Below are positions 17,790 through 26,229 of a DNA stretch of 64,000 nt, piece by piece; position 1 is the first letter of the stretch; each line of letters starts with the position of its first letter. The stretch lies in NCBI RefSeq assembly GCF_016864195.1, contig NZ_CP045202.1, positions 1,395,001 through 1,459,000 on the forward strand, in the 5' to 3' direction. The translations under genes were made by a program, and so were the position numbers. Source of the stretch: Dechloromonas sp. TW-R-39-2 (GTDB lineage: Bacteria; Pseudomonadota; Gammaproteobacteria; Burkholderiales; Rhodocyclaceae). Below the pieces are notes generated by a model. That model saw only the letters and a list, made by a program, of their open reading frames with translations. It was not told the origin of the DNA and did not search any database.

Positions 17790-20048
17790 TCAGACAGTTG
17801 CTTCGGCTTTTTCTTCCTCGAAATCGAGTTTGATTTTGCCCTCTTTATCGAGGTCGACCGTGACATGACCGCCACTGGCCAACTTGCCGAACAGCAATTC
17901 GTCGGCCAGTGCTGAGCGAATCGTGTCCTGAATCAGGCGCGACATCGGCCGGGCGCCCATCAGCGGGTCGAAGCCCTTGTCGGCGAGCATGTTTTTGACG
18001 GCTTCGGTGAAGTGCGCTTCAACTTTTTTCTCGTGCAACTGCTCTTCCAGTTGCATCAGGAATTTGTCGACCACGCGGAGGATGATTTCCCGATCGAGTG
18101 GCGCGAAGGAAATGGTCGCATCCAGGCGATTGCGGAACTCCGGCGTAAACAGGCGTTTGATCTCGGCCATCTCGTCGCCGGACTGTTTGTTGGCCGTGAA
18201 ACCCATGCTCGACTTCTGGAGATCAGCCGCGCCGGCATTGGTCGTCATGATGATGACGACGTTGCGGAAGTCCGCCTTGCGTCCGTTGTTGTCGGTCAGT
18301 GTGCCGTGATCCATGACCTGCAGCAGGATGTTGTAGATGTCCGGATGCGCTTTTTCGATTTCGTCGAGCAGCAGTACGCAATAAGGCTTCTTGGTCACTG
18401 CCTCGGTCAACAGGCCGCCCTGGTCAAATCCGACATAACCCGGCGGGGCGCCGATCAGTCGCGAAACAGCGTGACGCTCCATGTATTCCGACATGTCGAA
18501 GCGAGTCAGTTCGATGCCCAGGCAGTAAGCCAGTTGCTTGGCCACTTCGGTTTTGCCGACGCCGGTCGGGCCGCTGAACAGGAAGGAGCCAATCGGCTTG
18601 CCCGGATTGCCCAGGCCAGAGCGGGCCATCTTGATGGCTTTGGCAAGTGCGTCAATGGCTTTGTCTTGACCAAAAACCACGGCCTTCAGATCGCGATCCA
18701 GGTTTTTCAGCGCGCCGCGATCATCCAGTGACACGTGCTGCGACGGGATACGGGCGATTTTGGCGACAATTTCCTCGATGTCGGTCTTGTTGATCACTTT
18801 CTTTTGCTTCGATTTCGGCAGGATGCGTTGTGCTGCACCGGCTTCGTCGATCACGTCGATGGCCTTGTCCGGCAAATGGCGATCGGTGATGTAGCGTGCG
18901 GCCAGCTCGACTGCGGAAGAGAGTGCCGTTGCCGAATACTTGATGCCGTGATGGGCCTCGAAGCGGGCTTTCAAACCCTTGAGGATTTCAATCGTTTCAG
19001 CCACCGACGGTTCGTTGACATCGATCTTCTGGAAGCGGCGAGAAAGTGCGCTGTCCTTTTCGAAAATGCCGCGGAACTCGGTATAGGTGGTTGCCCCGAT
19101 ACACTTCAACTGGCCCGAGGAAAGCGCCGGCTTGAGCAGGTTGGAAGCGTCCAGCGTGCCGCCGGATGCGGCGCCGGCACCGATCAGGGTATGGATTTCG
19201 TCAATGAACAGGATCGCGTTCGGGTTTTCCTGCAGCGCCTTGAGCACGCCCTTCAGTCGCTGCTCGAAATCGCCACGGTATTTGGTGCCTGCCAGCAATG
19301 ACCCCATGTCGAGTGCGTACACATTCGCTTTGGCAAGAATGTCCGGAATGTCGCCCTCGACAATGCGGCGGGCCAGGCCTTCGGCAATGGCCGTCTTGCC
19401 GACGCCGGCTTCACCGACCAGCAGGGGATTGTTCTTGCGCCGGCGGCACAAGGTCTGGATGACGCGTTCGAGTTCCTTGTCGCGGCCGATCAGCGGATCG
19501 ATCTTGCCTTGCAGCGCGAGCGCATTGAGATTGATCGTGTACTGCTCGAGCGGGCCGGCCTGAGCCTGTTCACCTTCGGCTTCCGGTTCGCCTTCGGTCG
19601 GGGCTTTTTGTTGCGGCACCTTGCTGATGCCGTGCGAGATGTAATTCACTACATCAAGTCGTGTAACGCCTTGCTTTTGAAGGAAATAAACAGCGTGTGA
19701 GTCTTTCTCGCCATAGATGGCAACCAGCACGTTGGCACCGTTCACTTCCTTCTTGCCCGAAGATTGGACGTGCAGGATGGCGCGCTGGATGACCCGCTGA
19801 AAACCGAGCGTCGGCTGGGTGTCGATGTCGTCTTCACCTGAAACGGTCGGCGTATGTTCAATGATGAAATTGCTCAGGTCCTTGCGCAGCAAATCCTGTT
19901 TCGCACCACAGGCACGCAAGGCATCCGCGGCTGACGGGTTATCGACCAGCGCCAGTAGCAGGTGTTCAACGGTAATGAACTCGTGGCGTTTTTGACGCGC
20001 CTCGACAAAAGCCATGTGCAGGCTGACTTCGAGTTCCTGGGCAATCAT
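17790..20048 (-). CDS. clpA: ATP-dependent Clp protease ATP-binding subunit ClpA
   Basis: A 752-residue AAA+ unfoldase that feeds substrates to ClpP. The N-terminal double Clp repeat spans about 1-140. The first ATPase module has Walker A GEAGVGKTAIAEG and Walker B FIDEIHTL; the second has GPTGVGKTEVAKQ and LLLDEIEKAHPD, followed by the C-terminal small domain. The absence of a long middle coiled-coil domain separates it from ClpB/ClpC. The start ATG at 20048 overlaps the clpS stop (TGATG), with GGAGG inside the clpS tail as ribosome site. Coupling to ClpS fits N-degron substrate delivery. Confidence 0.96.
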   Translation of the reverse strand: MIAQELEVSLHMAFVEARQKRHEFITVEHLLLALVDNPSAADALRACGAKQDLLRKDLSNFIIEHTPTVSGEDDIDTQPTLGFQRVIQRAILHVQSSGKKEVNGANVLVAIYGEKDSHAVYFLQKQGVTRLDVVNYISHGISKVPQQKAPTEGEPEAEGEQAQAGPLEQYTINLNALALQGKIDPLIGRDKELERVIQTLCRRRKNNPLLVGEAGVGKTAIAEGLARRIVEGDIPDILAKANVYALDMGSLLAGTKYRGDFEQRLKGVLKALQENPNAILFIDEIHTLIGAGAASGGTLDASNLLKPALSSGQLKCIGATTYTEFRGIFEKDSALSRRFQKIDVNEPSVAETIEILKGLKARFEAHHGIKYSATALSSAVELAARYITDRHLPDKAIDVIDEAGAAQRILPKSKQKKVINKTDIEEIVAKIARIPSQHVSLDDRGALKNLDRDLKAVVFGQDKAIDALAKAIKMARSGLGNPGKPIGSFLFSGPTGVGKTEVAKQLAYCLGIELTRFDMSEYMERHAVSRLIGAPPGYVGFDQGGLLTEAVTKKPYCVLLLDEIEKAHPDIYNILLQVMDHGTLTDNNGRKADFRNVVIIMTTNAGAADLQKSSMGFTANKQSGDEMAEIKRLFTPEFRNRLDATISFAPLDREIILRVVDKFLMQLEEQLHEKKVEAHFTEAVKNMLADKGFDPLMGARPMSRLIQDTIRSALADELLFGKLASGGHVTVDLDKEGKIKLDFEEEKAEATV

Positions 20049-20356
20049 CAGTTTTCCTCCATGATGCAAGCAAGCGGATGCTGGTGCTGGCGGGCGAAGG
20101 CGCTCACCTGTTCCACCTTGGTAGCCGCTACGTCACGAGTGAATATCCCGCACACGCCACGGCCTTCGTTGTGAACTTTGAGCATGATTCGCGTCGCTTG
20201 TTCAGTGTCCAGAGAAAAAAAACGCTGCAGTACGGTAATGACAAATTCCATCGGTGTGAAATCGTCGTTCAGCAACATCACTTTGAACATCTTTGGAGGT
20301 TCCAGTCCGGCGCGTTGTGCCTCGTGGAGTCCATCTTCCTGATACTTTGTAGCCAT
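20048..20356 (-). CDS. clpS: ATP-dependent Clp protease adaptor ClpS
   Basis: A 102-residue adaptor that binds N-degron substrates and hands them to ClpA. The signature [19 protein letters not shown] and the later [17 protein letters not shown] are intact, including the residues that form the N-end amino acid pocket. I chose the ATG at 20356 ([10 protein letters not shown]), which fits family length; the frame is open 26 residues upstream with no homology. A promoter-like TTGCAC-16-TAGAAT ends seven bases before this ATG, so the transcript may have almost no leader. It is the first gene of clpS-clpA. Confidence 0.93.
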   Translation of the reverse strand: MATKYQEDGLHEAQRAGLEPPKMFKVMLLNDDFTPMEFVITVLQRFFSLDTEQATRIMLKVHNEGRGVCGIFTRDVAATKVEQVSAFARQHQHPLACIMEEN

Positions 20357-20363
20357 GCGTTCG

Positions 20364-20391
20364 ATTCTATACAGTCCGGTCCATTGTGCAA
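20364..20391 (-). promoter_or_regulatory. candidate promoter of clpS-clpA
   Basis: On the minus strand TTGCAC (20391-20386), a 16-base spacer and TAGAAT (20369-20364) form a fair sigma-70 match. The -10 box lies only seven bases from the clpS ATG, implying a leaderless or near-leaderless message. Confidence 0.4.
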
Positions 20392-20451
20392 CCGGGAAAA
20401 ATAAGTCTGACTTTATGCTTTGGTTATGCTGCATTGCGGCATCGAAAGTCG

Positions 20452-20480
20452 TTGACGCTGCAATTCAAGTCGCGTAGAAA
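20452..20480 (+). promoter_or_regulatory. promoter of the cold-shock gene
   Basis: TTGACG (20452-20457), a 17-base spacer and TAGAAA (20475-20480) form a good sigma-70 promoter. It predicts a leader of about 108 bases before the cold-shock ATG, and long leaders are typical of cspA-type messages. Confidence 0.6.
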
Positions 20481-20595
20481 GCAATCGTGTTTGGATTCAT
20501 TTGTACCGGGATTGCCCAAGGCGCCGGGTCGCTGAACTCAAACAGGGAGTCGGGGAGACCCGTAATTTATAGTTTTTTGTAAGAAAGTTTCAGAC

Positions 20596-20799
20596 ATGGC
20601 AATTGGCACCGTCAAGTGGTTTAATGATTCCAAAGGTTTTGGCTTTATCACTCCTGATGATGGCAGCGAAGATCTGTTCGCACATTTCTCCGCCATCAAT
20701 ATGAATGGTTTCAAGACCCTGAAAGAAGGCGACAAAGTCTCTTTCGATGTCGTGCAAGGCCCCAAGGGCAAGCAGGCGTCCAACATTCAGCGCGCCTAA
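20596..20799 (+). CDS. cold-shock protein, CspA family
   Basis: A 67-residue single cold-shock domain protein that binds single-stranded RNA and DNA. Both RNA-binding motifs are present: [11 protein letters not shown] (RNP1-like) and DLFAHFSAI (RNP2-like). It starts [10 protein letters not shown], as in most family members. The gene has its own promoter, a leader of roughly 108 bases and a strong terminator, so it is monocistronic. It could be a cold-inducible or constitutive paralogue; sequence alone does not decide. Confidence 0.95.
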   Translation: MAIGTVKWFNDSKGFGFITPDDGSEDLFAHFSAINMNGFKTLKEGDKVSFDVVQGPKGKQASNIQRA

Positions 20800-20820
20800 G
20801 CACCGAATAGCACCAAACTA

Positions 20821-20848
20821 AAAGCCCGCCTGTTGCCAGGCGGGCTTT
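20821..20848. terminator. terminator between the cold-shock gene and soxZ
   Basis: AAAGCCCGCCTG pairs perfectly with CAGGCGGGCTTT around a four-base loop and is followed by TTTT on the plus strand. On the minus strand the tail is TAGTTTGG, so it may also end the convergent soxYZ transcript. Confidence 0.9.
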
Positions 20849-20871
20849 TTTTGTATCCGTCAGAACAGCGT

Positions 20872-21183
20872 TCAGCCGACGGTTATTTCGTCCTGGCGCT
20901 TGTCGCCGGTGTTGTCCATCCAGCTCACTGTCAGCTTGTCGCCGGCCTTGATGCCTTTGGCCTTGAAGGTGAATAGCGGATTTTTCGAGACCGATGTATT
21001 CAGCTGGCCATCAATAAGTGGCTTGCCATTCAGGTTGACCGTGAAATTTTGGATGAAATGAAGCGGCAATGTCTGGCCTCGTTCATCCTTGCGCTGTCCT
21101 GTTTCCATCGGGTGCTGCATGAGTACCCGGATGTCGGTGATTTCGCCCTGAGTCAGGGTGCGGATCTTGATCTGGTCGGCCAT
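20872..21183 (-). CDS. soxZ: thiosulfate-oxidation carrier subunit SoxZ
   Basis: A 103-residue protein of the SoxZ family, the Ig-fold partner that binds SoxY in the periplasmic thiosulfate-oxidising carrier complex. Recognisable stretches are VLMQHPMETGQRKDERGQ, FIQNFTVNLNGKPLIDGQ and the C-terminal VSWMDNTGDKRQDE. Like other SoxZ proteins it has no signal peptide and would be exported bound to SoxY. It follows soxY by six bases. No soxA, B, C, D or X gene is present in the window. Confidence 0.93.
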   Translation of the reverse strand: MADQIKIRTLTQGEITDIRVLMQHPMETGQRKDERGQTLPLHFIQNFTVNLNGKPLIDGQLNTSVSKNPLFTFKAKGIKAGDKLTVSWMDNTGDKRQDEITVG

Positions 21184-21189
21184 GCTTGA

Positions 21190-21660
21190 TTACCCTCCGC
21201 AACCGCCCAGGGTGACTTTGACTTCCCTGAAAGCGATATGGGTTTTGCCGTCGCCGGTCTTCACGGCAATGCGCAGACGCGTGGTTTCGGCGAGTTTGAT
21301 CTGGATGCGAGCGTAGGGCAACGCAGGTGGGGTGAAGTCAATATTGCTGCACAGCGGCATTGGGTTTTTGTCGGCAAAAAGTGCCAGGCTGCGTGTGTTG
21401 GGAATATTGCTGGTGATGTCGATTTCAACCTTGGCACCGTTCTCGGCGATTTCCGGTGCAGTGATCAGAATGTCGCGTGATTCGGTTGCCCCGGCGTAGC
21501 CCTGTGCCTTCAGTGCATCGTTAATGGTGCGTGCGGTAAAGGCATTGCGGTTCCACTCGGCTGCGATCAGCCTGCCAGGCATGAGCAGGCCACTGCCGAT
21601 AAGCGGTGCGAGCAGTGTGGCACTGGCACCTTTGAGTAGTTTGCGGCGTAATTCAAGCAT
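21190..21660 (-). CDS. soxY: thiosulfate-oxidation carrier protein SoxY
   Basis: A 156-residue precursor. An N-terminal twin-arginine-type signal (ELRRKLLKGASATLLAPL) precedes a mature domain, and the C-terminus ends VTLGGCGG, the swinging arm whose Cys carries the sulfur substrate during Sox-pathway oxidation. All parts needed for carrier function are therefore present. SoxYZ without the rest of the Sox enzymes occurs in several betaproteobacteria, where the other genes lie elsewhere or are missing. It is convergent with the cold-shock gene, and moaC lies immediately upstream on the same strand. Confidence 0.94.
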   Translation of the reverse strand: MLELRRKLLKGASATLLAPLIGSGLLMPGRLIAAEWNRNAFTARTINDALKAQGYAGATESRDILITAPEIAENGAKVEIDITSNIPNTRSLALFADKNPMPLCSNIDFTPPALPYARIQIKLAETTRLRIAVKTGDGKTHIAFREVKVTLGGCGG

Positions 21661-21674
21661 GAGGTTTCTGACGT

Positions 21675-22157
21675 TCAGTCGGCCAGCCAGTGGCCCGATT
21701 TGCCGCCTTTTTTCTCAAGCAGGCGGACGTTTTCAATACGCATGCCGCGGTCTACGGCCTTGCACATGTCGTAAATGGTCAGCAGGCCGACCGAGGTGGC
21801 AGTCAGCGCTTCCATTTCAACGCCGGTTTTGCCAAAGCATTCGGCGGTGACTTCGCAATGAACTGCGGCGTTCGCTTGATCAATGACGAAGTCGGCGGTG
21901 ACGCGCGTCAGTGCGATGGGGTGGCAGAGCGGAATCAGGTCGCCTGTCCGCTTTGACGCCTGGATGGCGGCGATGCGGGCAATGCCGAGGACATCCCCTT
22001 TTTTTGCGCTGCCACCGGCAATCAGTTGCAGCGTCTCAGGGTTCATGAAAATGCTGCCGCCGGCGCGTGCGGTGCGTGCGGTTTCGGCCTTCTGGCCGAC
22101 GTCGACCATATGAGCCTGGCCGGCGCTGTTGAAATGGGTAAGAGGCTGGTTCGTCAC
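21675..22157 (-). CDS. moaC: cyclic pyranopterin monophosphate synthase MoaC
   Basis: A 160-residue enzyme of molybdenum cofactor synthesis, converting the MoaA product to cyclic pyranopterin monophosphate. Family motifs are [16 protein letters not shown], the [11 protein letters not shown] active-site stretch and [26 protein letters not shown]. Length is normal. It lies upstream of soxY with a 14-base gap and divergent from the M48 protease gene; no other moa gene is adjacent. Confidence 0.96.
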   Translation of the reverse strand: MTNQPLTHFNSAGQAHMVDVGQKAETARTARAGGSIFMNPETLQLIAGGSAKKGDVLGIARIAAIQASKRTGDLIPLCHPIALTRVTADFVIDQANAAVHCEVTAECFGKTGVEMEALTATSVGLLTIYDMCKAVDRGMRIENVRLLEKKGGKSGHWLAD

Positions 22158-22223
22158 GGGAGATTACAAAGGGTTACGTTGCGGCGGAAGCGTCGATTCG
22201 AGAGGCTGCGCTATCATAGCACC

Positions 22224-23672
22224 ATGCCCTTCGCTCAACGCCTTGTCGCCGGCCTGCTCGCCCTGTCCCTGCTGACTCAGCCTGTGCTGGCCGACGATCT
22301 GCCGGAATTGGGCGATGTGGCGAGCAATGATCTCTCCCTGGCGACCGAGAAGAAAATCGGCCAGCAGATCATGAACGAGATTCGCTGGCGGGATCATGCG
22401 TATCTCGATGATGCCGATGTCGAATCCTATCTGAATCAGCTTGGTGGGCGTCTCACGGCCGTAAGCAACGATCCGGGCATGGGGTTCGTGTTTTTTCCGA
22501 TCAATGATCCGAGCATCAACGCCTTTGCCATGCCGGGCGGGTACATCGGGATTCATACCGGTCTTTTGTTGTCGGCCCAGAGCGAGTCGGAACTGGCCGG
22601 CGTCATGGCGCATGAAATTTCACACGTCACCCAGCGCCATATCGCCCGCCAGGTATTCCAGTCGAAAAAACTGAGCATGGCTTCGATGCTGGCCATGGGG
22701 CTGGCGCTGCTGGCGGCACGTTCCAGCTCGCAGGTCGCGGGGGCGGCAATTGCTACTTCGCAGGCCGGGGCGATTTCTGCCCAGCTGGCGTTTTCCCGTG
22801 ATTTCGAACGGGAGTCTGATCGCCTCGGTTTCGAAATTCTTCGGCGTGCCGGTTTTGATGTCCGCGGCATGTCCTTGTTTTTCGAGCGCCTGCAAAAGGC
22901 GGTTCGCTTGTATGAAAACAATGCGACAGCGTATTTGCGGACCCACCCGCTGAGCAGCGAGCGCCTGACCGATATGCAGAACCGCGAGCAATCGGTGGCT
23001 TATCGCCAGTATGTCGATAGTCCTGATTTTCAGTTGGTGCGTGCAAAATTGCGCGCCATGCAGGGGACGCCACGCGAAGCGGTGAAAGATTTCGACGAGC
23101 TTGTCCGCGAGAAGAAATATGCCTCCGAGGCTTCTGTGCATTTTGGCCTGGCGTATGCCTTGTTTCGTTCCCGGGATTGGGCCGGGGCCGAGCAGGAGAT
23201 TTTGCTGGCCCGCAAGCTGAAGGTTTCATCGGCCATACTTGAACGCATGCTGGCCGAGATAAAAATTGCCCAGGGAAACGCGGATGCCGGCCTGGCCCTG
23301 TACCGCGAGGCGATGCAGCGCTATCCCTTCCATCAGGGGCTGCTCTACGGTTATGCCAGTGCCTTGATTGGCGCCCGGCGTTTTGACGATGCGCTACGTT
23401 TTGTCGAAACCCAGTTGCAGAGCTATCCGCAGGATATTCGTTTGCACAAGATGCGGGCCGAGAGCTTTGCCGGGCAGGGGCGCCGTGCCCAGCAACACCA
23501 GGCCCTGGCCGAATCATTTTCCCTGCAGGGGCAGACGGCAGCGGCCATCGAGCAGTTGCAGCTGGCGCAGCGGGCGGGCGATGCCAATTTTTATGAGATG
23601 TCGGTGATTGACACTCGTCTGCGTGAAATGAAACGTCGCCAGCTGGATGAACTCAAGGAACGCCGTAATTAA
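22224..23672 (+). CDS. bepA: periplasmic M48 metalloprotease with TPR repeats (BepA-like)
   Basis: A 482-residue protein. A signal peptide (about 1-23, ending PVLA) leads to an M48 peptidase domain with the zinc motif HEISH at 130-134 and a downstream Glu ligand in FERESDRLG. The C-terminal half (about 300-475) is built of TPR-like helices. This layout and length match E. coli BepA (YfgC, 487 residues), which helps or degrades stalled LptD and other outer-membrane proteins. I use the ATG at 22224; the open frame upstream lacks a signal peptide. LptF/LptG are also encoded in the window but not adjacent. Confidence 0.88.
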   Translation: MPFAQRLVAGLLALSLLTQPVLADDLPELGDVASNDLSLATEKKIGQQIMNEIRWRDHAYLDDADVESYLNQLGGRLTAVSNDPGMGFVFFPINDPSINAFAMPGGYIGIHTGLLLSAQSESELAGVMAHEISHVTQRHIARQVFQSKKLSMASMLAMGLALLAARSSSQVAGAAIATSQAGAISAQLAFSRDFERESDRLGFEILRRAGFDVRGMSLFFERLQKAVRLYENNATAYLRTHPLSSERLTDMQNREQSVAYRQYVDSPDFQLVRAKLRAMQGTPREAVKDFDELVREKKYASEASVHFGLAYALFRSRDWAGAEQEILLARKLKVSSAILERMLAEIKIAQGNADAGLALYREAMQRYPFHQGLLYGYASALIGARRFDDALRFVETQLQSYPQDIRLHKMRAESFAGQGRRAQQHQALAESFSLQGQTAAAIEQLQLAQRAGDANFYEMSVIDTRLREMKRRQLDELKERRN

Positions 23673-23710
23673 GGGTAAAATTCCTACCCTCATCAACTGG
23701 CCAATCGACC

Positions 23711-23938
23711 ATGGAATTTGATCGCGATCTCGACGTTAAAGGGCTGAATTGCCCGTTGCCCATTTTGCGGACCAAGAAGGCTCTTGCCGAGATGGAATCA
23801 GGACAGGTGTTGCGTGTCCTGGCGACCGACCCCGGTGCGCTCAAGGATTTTCCGGCTTTCGCCAAGCAGACCGATAACGAACTGCTGGCACACAAAGAGG
23901 AAAATCGCATTTTCGAGTTTTACCTCAAGCGCAAGTAA
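23711..23938 (+). CDS. TusA-family sulfurtransferase
   Basis: A 75-residue sulfur-carrier protein. The family core is LDVKGLNCPLPILRTKKAL, containing the active Cys in CPLP. TusA relays persulfide sulfur for tRNA thiolation, molybdenum cofactor or dissimilatory sulfur metabolism; this copy could be any of these. The surrounding soxYZ and moaC genes make sulfur-relay roles plausible but it is not in their operon. Its stop codon touches the presumed start of the aminodeoxychorismate synthase gene, so the two are probably cotranscribed. Confidence 0.93.
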   Translation: MEFDRDLDVKGLNCPLPILRTKKALAEMESGQVLRVLATDPGALKDFPAFAKQTDNELLAHKEENRIFEFYLKRK

Positions 23939-25677
23939 TTCCCCTGTTTTACGCTTTTCTTGAAGACAGGCGGGCGCCTCCCGGTGAGCCCGCCGCTTGG
24001 CTTTTCGAGGATCTGGTCGATTCTCGGGAGGCGCACGACGCGGCAACGCTCGGCCGTGCACTGGTTGAACTGGAAGACAAGCCGGGTTGGCGCGTCGTGG
24101 CGCTGGATTACGAGCTGGGCTATGTTTTCGAACCGAAAGCTGCGCCAGCAGCGTGGCAGGCTGCGGTCGAGCGCCCATTGGCCAGATTCTGGCATTTTGC
24201 ACGATGTACCCCGCTGACTGCTTCCGAAGCCGATGCCTGGCTGGCCGGGCAGGTCGCTTTGGCGGCGGGTGGCGTCGGCGAAATTCGTCCGTGTATTTCG
24301 CAAAATGAGCATGCTGCTGCGGTCGACCGCATCAAACGACTGATTTCGGATGGCGATTGCTATCAGGTCAATCTGACATTTCCCACCGACTTTTCCTGGT
24401 TCGGCTCGGCCTTGGCGCTTTATGCCCGTTTGCGGGCCGTCCAGCCGGTACGCTATGGCGGATTTGTCGGCCATGATCGGGAGGCCATCGTTTCGCTTTC
24501 TCCCGAACTGTTTCTCGAGCGGCAGGGCGAACGCCTGGTGACGCGTCCGATGAAGGGGACCGCTGCCCGCTCGAAGGCGCCGGAGGTTTTGCGTACATCG
24601 GCCAAGGATCGGGCCGAGAATCTGATGATTGTCGATCTGCTGCGCAATGATCTTGGGCGTATTGCCGAACCCGGCAGTGTCACGGTCGACCGTTTGTTCG
24701 ATATCGAGGATTACCCGACCGTCTGGCAGATGGTTTCGGAAATCTCTGCCCGGATCGGCCTGTCCAGCCTGGCGGATGTGCTGGCGGCGCTTTTTCCCTG
24801 CGGCTCGATTACCGGTGCGCCAAAAATTCGTGCCATGCAAATCATTGCCGAGCTTGAATTTGCCCCGCGCGGTTTATATACCGGTGCCTTGGGCTGGCTG
24901 GCGCCGAATGGCGATTTTCGGCTCAACGTGGCGATCCGGACACTGGAACTTGCCGCCGATGGTCGTGGCAAGCTGGGTGTAGGCGGCGGGATCGTGGCTG
25001 ACTCGGTGGCCGAAGCCGAGTGGCAGGAATGCTTGTTGAAAAGCCAGTTCTTGCATCGTTGTGATCCCGGTTTGAAGCTGATCGAGACACTGCGTCTGGA
25101 AGACGGGGTTTATCTGCGCCGAGCCCTGCATCTGAGCCGTTTGCAGCATTCTGCTCAATGTTTCGGATTCAAGCTGGATGTTGCCGAGTTGTCTCGGCAA
25201 CTTGAGGCACAGCCGACACATGGATGTTGGCGTGTCAGATTGACGCTGGACAAGGCGGGCAATCTGGAAGTGGCTGCTTTCCCGCTTGTTGATCTGCCAG
25301 AGACAGGCCATCTGGCCCGAATTGCGCTGCAGACGATTGATTCCGGCAGTATTCTGCGCCGCCATAAAACCACCGAGCGCCAGATTTACGACACGGCGCT
25401 GGCCTCGTTGTCGCCCGACTCGGCAGTATTCGATGTGATTTTTCTCAACGAGCGCGGCGAACTGGCGGAAGGTGCGCGCAGCAACATCTTTGTCGAGCGG
25501 GATGGCGTGTTGCTGACGCCACCTCTGAGCAGCGGCTGTCTGCCGGGGGTGTTGCGGGCTGAATTGCTGGCTGCCGGGCGTGCTCGCGAAGCCGTGCTCA
25601 GGCCGGAAGATCTGGCGGCCGGATTCTGGCTGGGCAATTCGCTGCGCGGTTTGCTCCGGGTTGAGCTGGAACAATAG
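23938..25677 (+). CDS. pabB: fused aminodeoxychorismate synthase component I and aminodeoxychorismate lyase (PabB-PabC)
   Basis: About 579 residues making 4-aminobenzoate for folate. The PabB part (about 1-375) has QVNLTFPTDF, RPMKGTAARS, NDLGRI and GSITGAPKIRAM. The class IV aminotransferase-fold lyase part (about 385-579) has the Lys in HKTTERQIYDTAL and ELAEGARSNIFV. The start is unclear: the first ATG/GTG-type codon is a GTG at 24097, but good N-terminal PabB-like sequence (FYAFLEDRRAPPGEPAAWLF) continues in frame back to the tusA stop. The only start-like codons there are ATT at 23938, overlapping that stop, and CTG at 23944. I give 23938 as the best guess. Confidence 0.85.
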   Translation: MPLFYAFLEDRRAPPGEPAAWLFEDLVDSREAHDAATLGRALVELEDKPGWRVVALDYELGYVFEPKAAPAAWQAAVERPLARFWHFARCTPLTASEADAWLAGQVALAAGGVGEIRPCISQNEHAAAVDRIKRLISDGDCYQVNLTFPTDFSWFGSALALYARLRAVQPVRYGGFVGHDREAIVSLSPELFLERQGERLVTRPMKGTAARSKAPEVLRTSAKDRAENLMIVDLLRNDLGRIAEPGSVTVDRLFDIEDYPTVWQMVSEISARIGLSSLADVLAALFPCGSITGAPKIRAMQIIAELEFAPRGLYTGALGWLAPNGDFRLNVAIRTLELAADGRGKLGVGGGIVADSVAEAEWQECLLKSQFLHRCDPGLKLIETLRLEDGVYLRRALHLSRLQHSAQCFGFKLDVAELSRQLEAQPTHGCWRVRLTLDKAGNLEVAAFPLVDLPETGHLARIALQTIDSGSILRRHKTTERQIYDTALASLSPDSAVFDVIFLNERGELAEGARSNIFVERDGVLLTPPLSSGCLPGVLRAELLAAGRAREAVLRPEDLAAGFWLGNSLRGLLRVELEQ

Positions 25678-25689
25678 CGCCCAAAGAAA

Positions 25690-25719
25690 ACGGCCTGAAA
25701 ACTTTCGTTTCCAGGCCGT
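25690..25719. terminator. terminator between pabB-pabC and a convergent hypothetical gene
   Basis: ACGGCCTG pairs with CAGGCCGT around a loop with further AAA/TTT pairing. On the minus strand the tail is TTTCTTTGG, suiting the minus-strand gene; on the plus strand the U-run is poor. Confidence 0.65.
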
Positions 25720-25733
25720 CGACCGCAGTAACG
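25708..25733 (-). repeat. copy of the short 3'-intergenic motif (GTTACTGCGGTCGAC)
   Basis: On the minus strand, four bases past the stop of the 158-residue hypothetical gene, the site reads GTTACTGCGGTCGAC, GGCC, TGGAAAC. The second part overlaps the stem of the local terminator. Confidence 0.45.
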
Positions 25734-25737
25734 CAGG

Positions 25738-26214
25738 TCAGTTGCGCAATTTGCGCAAGTAAATACCGATCAGCGAGAACAGGCCTGCTGCCACACCGTA
25801 ATAGAAAGCCTTGGCCGCGACGTCCTGATATTCAACCAGGACCGGTACGTCATCTTCGACTTTGTAGCGGATGGTGGTCTGGAAGTGCCAGGAAGACGCC
25901 TTGACTTCATAAATGCCGTTTTCCTTCTTCCACTTCAGCCAATTGGCGGCTTCCTCGATATCGCCGGCCGGTTCTGGCATTTCAAGCGTGGTGTACAGGC
26001 CCTTGGCCTTGGCTTCGGCCAATTCGCTGTAAGCCAGTCCGCAGGGTTCCTTGTTGGCACACACTGCGGCAACACGGAATTCCGGTTTCCAGGTCGAGTT
26101 CTTTTCCCAGGGCCATGAAATGATGAAGGCCACCGTCCAGGCCCATACCAAGGCGGTAAAAATCATCAAGGCGATGAATATCTTGGCAAAAAAACCGCGT
26201 TTGTCTTCGGACAT
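25738..26214 (-). CDS. hypothetical membrane protein with two terminal membrane helices
   Basis: A 158-residue protein I do not recognise. A membrane helix spans about 10-33 (IFIALMIFTALVWAWTVAFI) and a second lies near the C-terminus (about 135-152), enclosing roughly 100 residues that would face the periplasm, with a Cys pair in AAVCANKEPCGLAY. No enzymatic motif is visible. It lies between valS and the pab gene and is read with the valS strand, starting downstream of the valS stop by about 15 bases, so it may be the last gene of the pepA-holC-valS transcript. Confidence 0.7.
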   Translation of the reverse strand: MSEDKRGFFAKIFIALMIFTALVWAWTVAFIISWPWEKNSTWKPEFRVAAVCANKEPCGLAYSELAEAKAKGLYTTLEMPEPAGDIEEAANWLKWKKENGIYEVKASSWHFQTTIRYKVEDDVPVLVEYQDVAAKAFYYGVAAGLFSLIGIYLRKLRN

Positions 26215-26229
26215 TGCTTTCCTTTTTGT

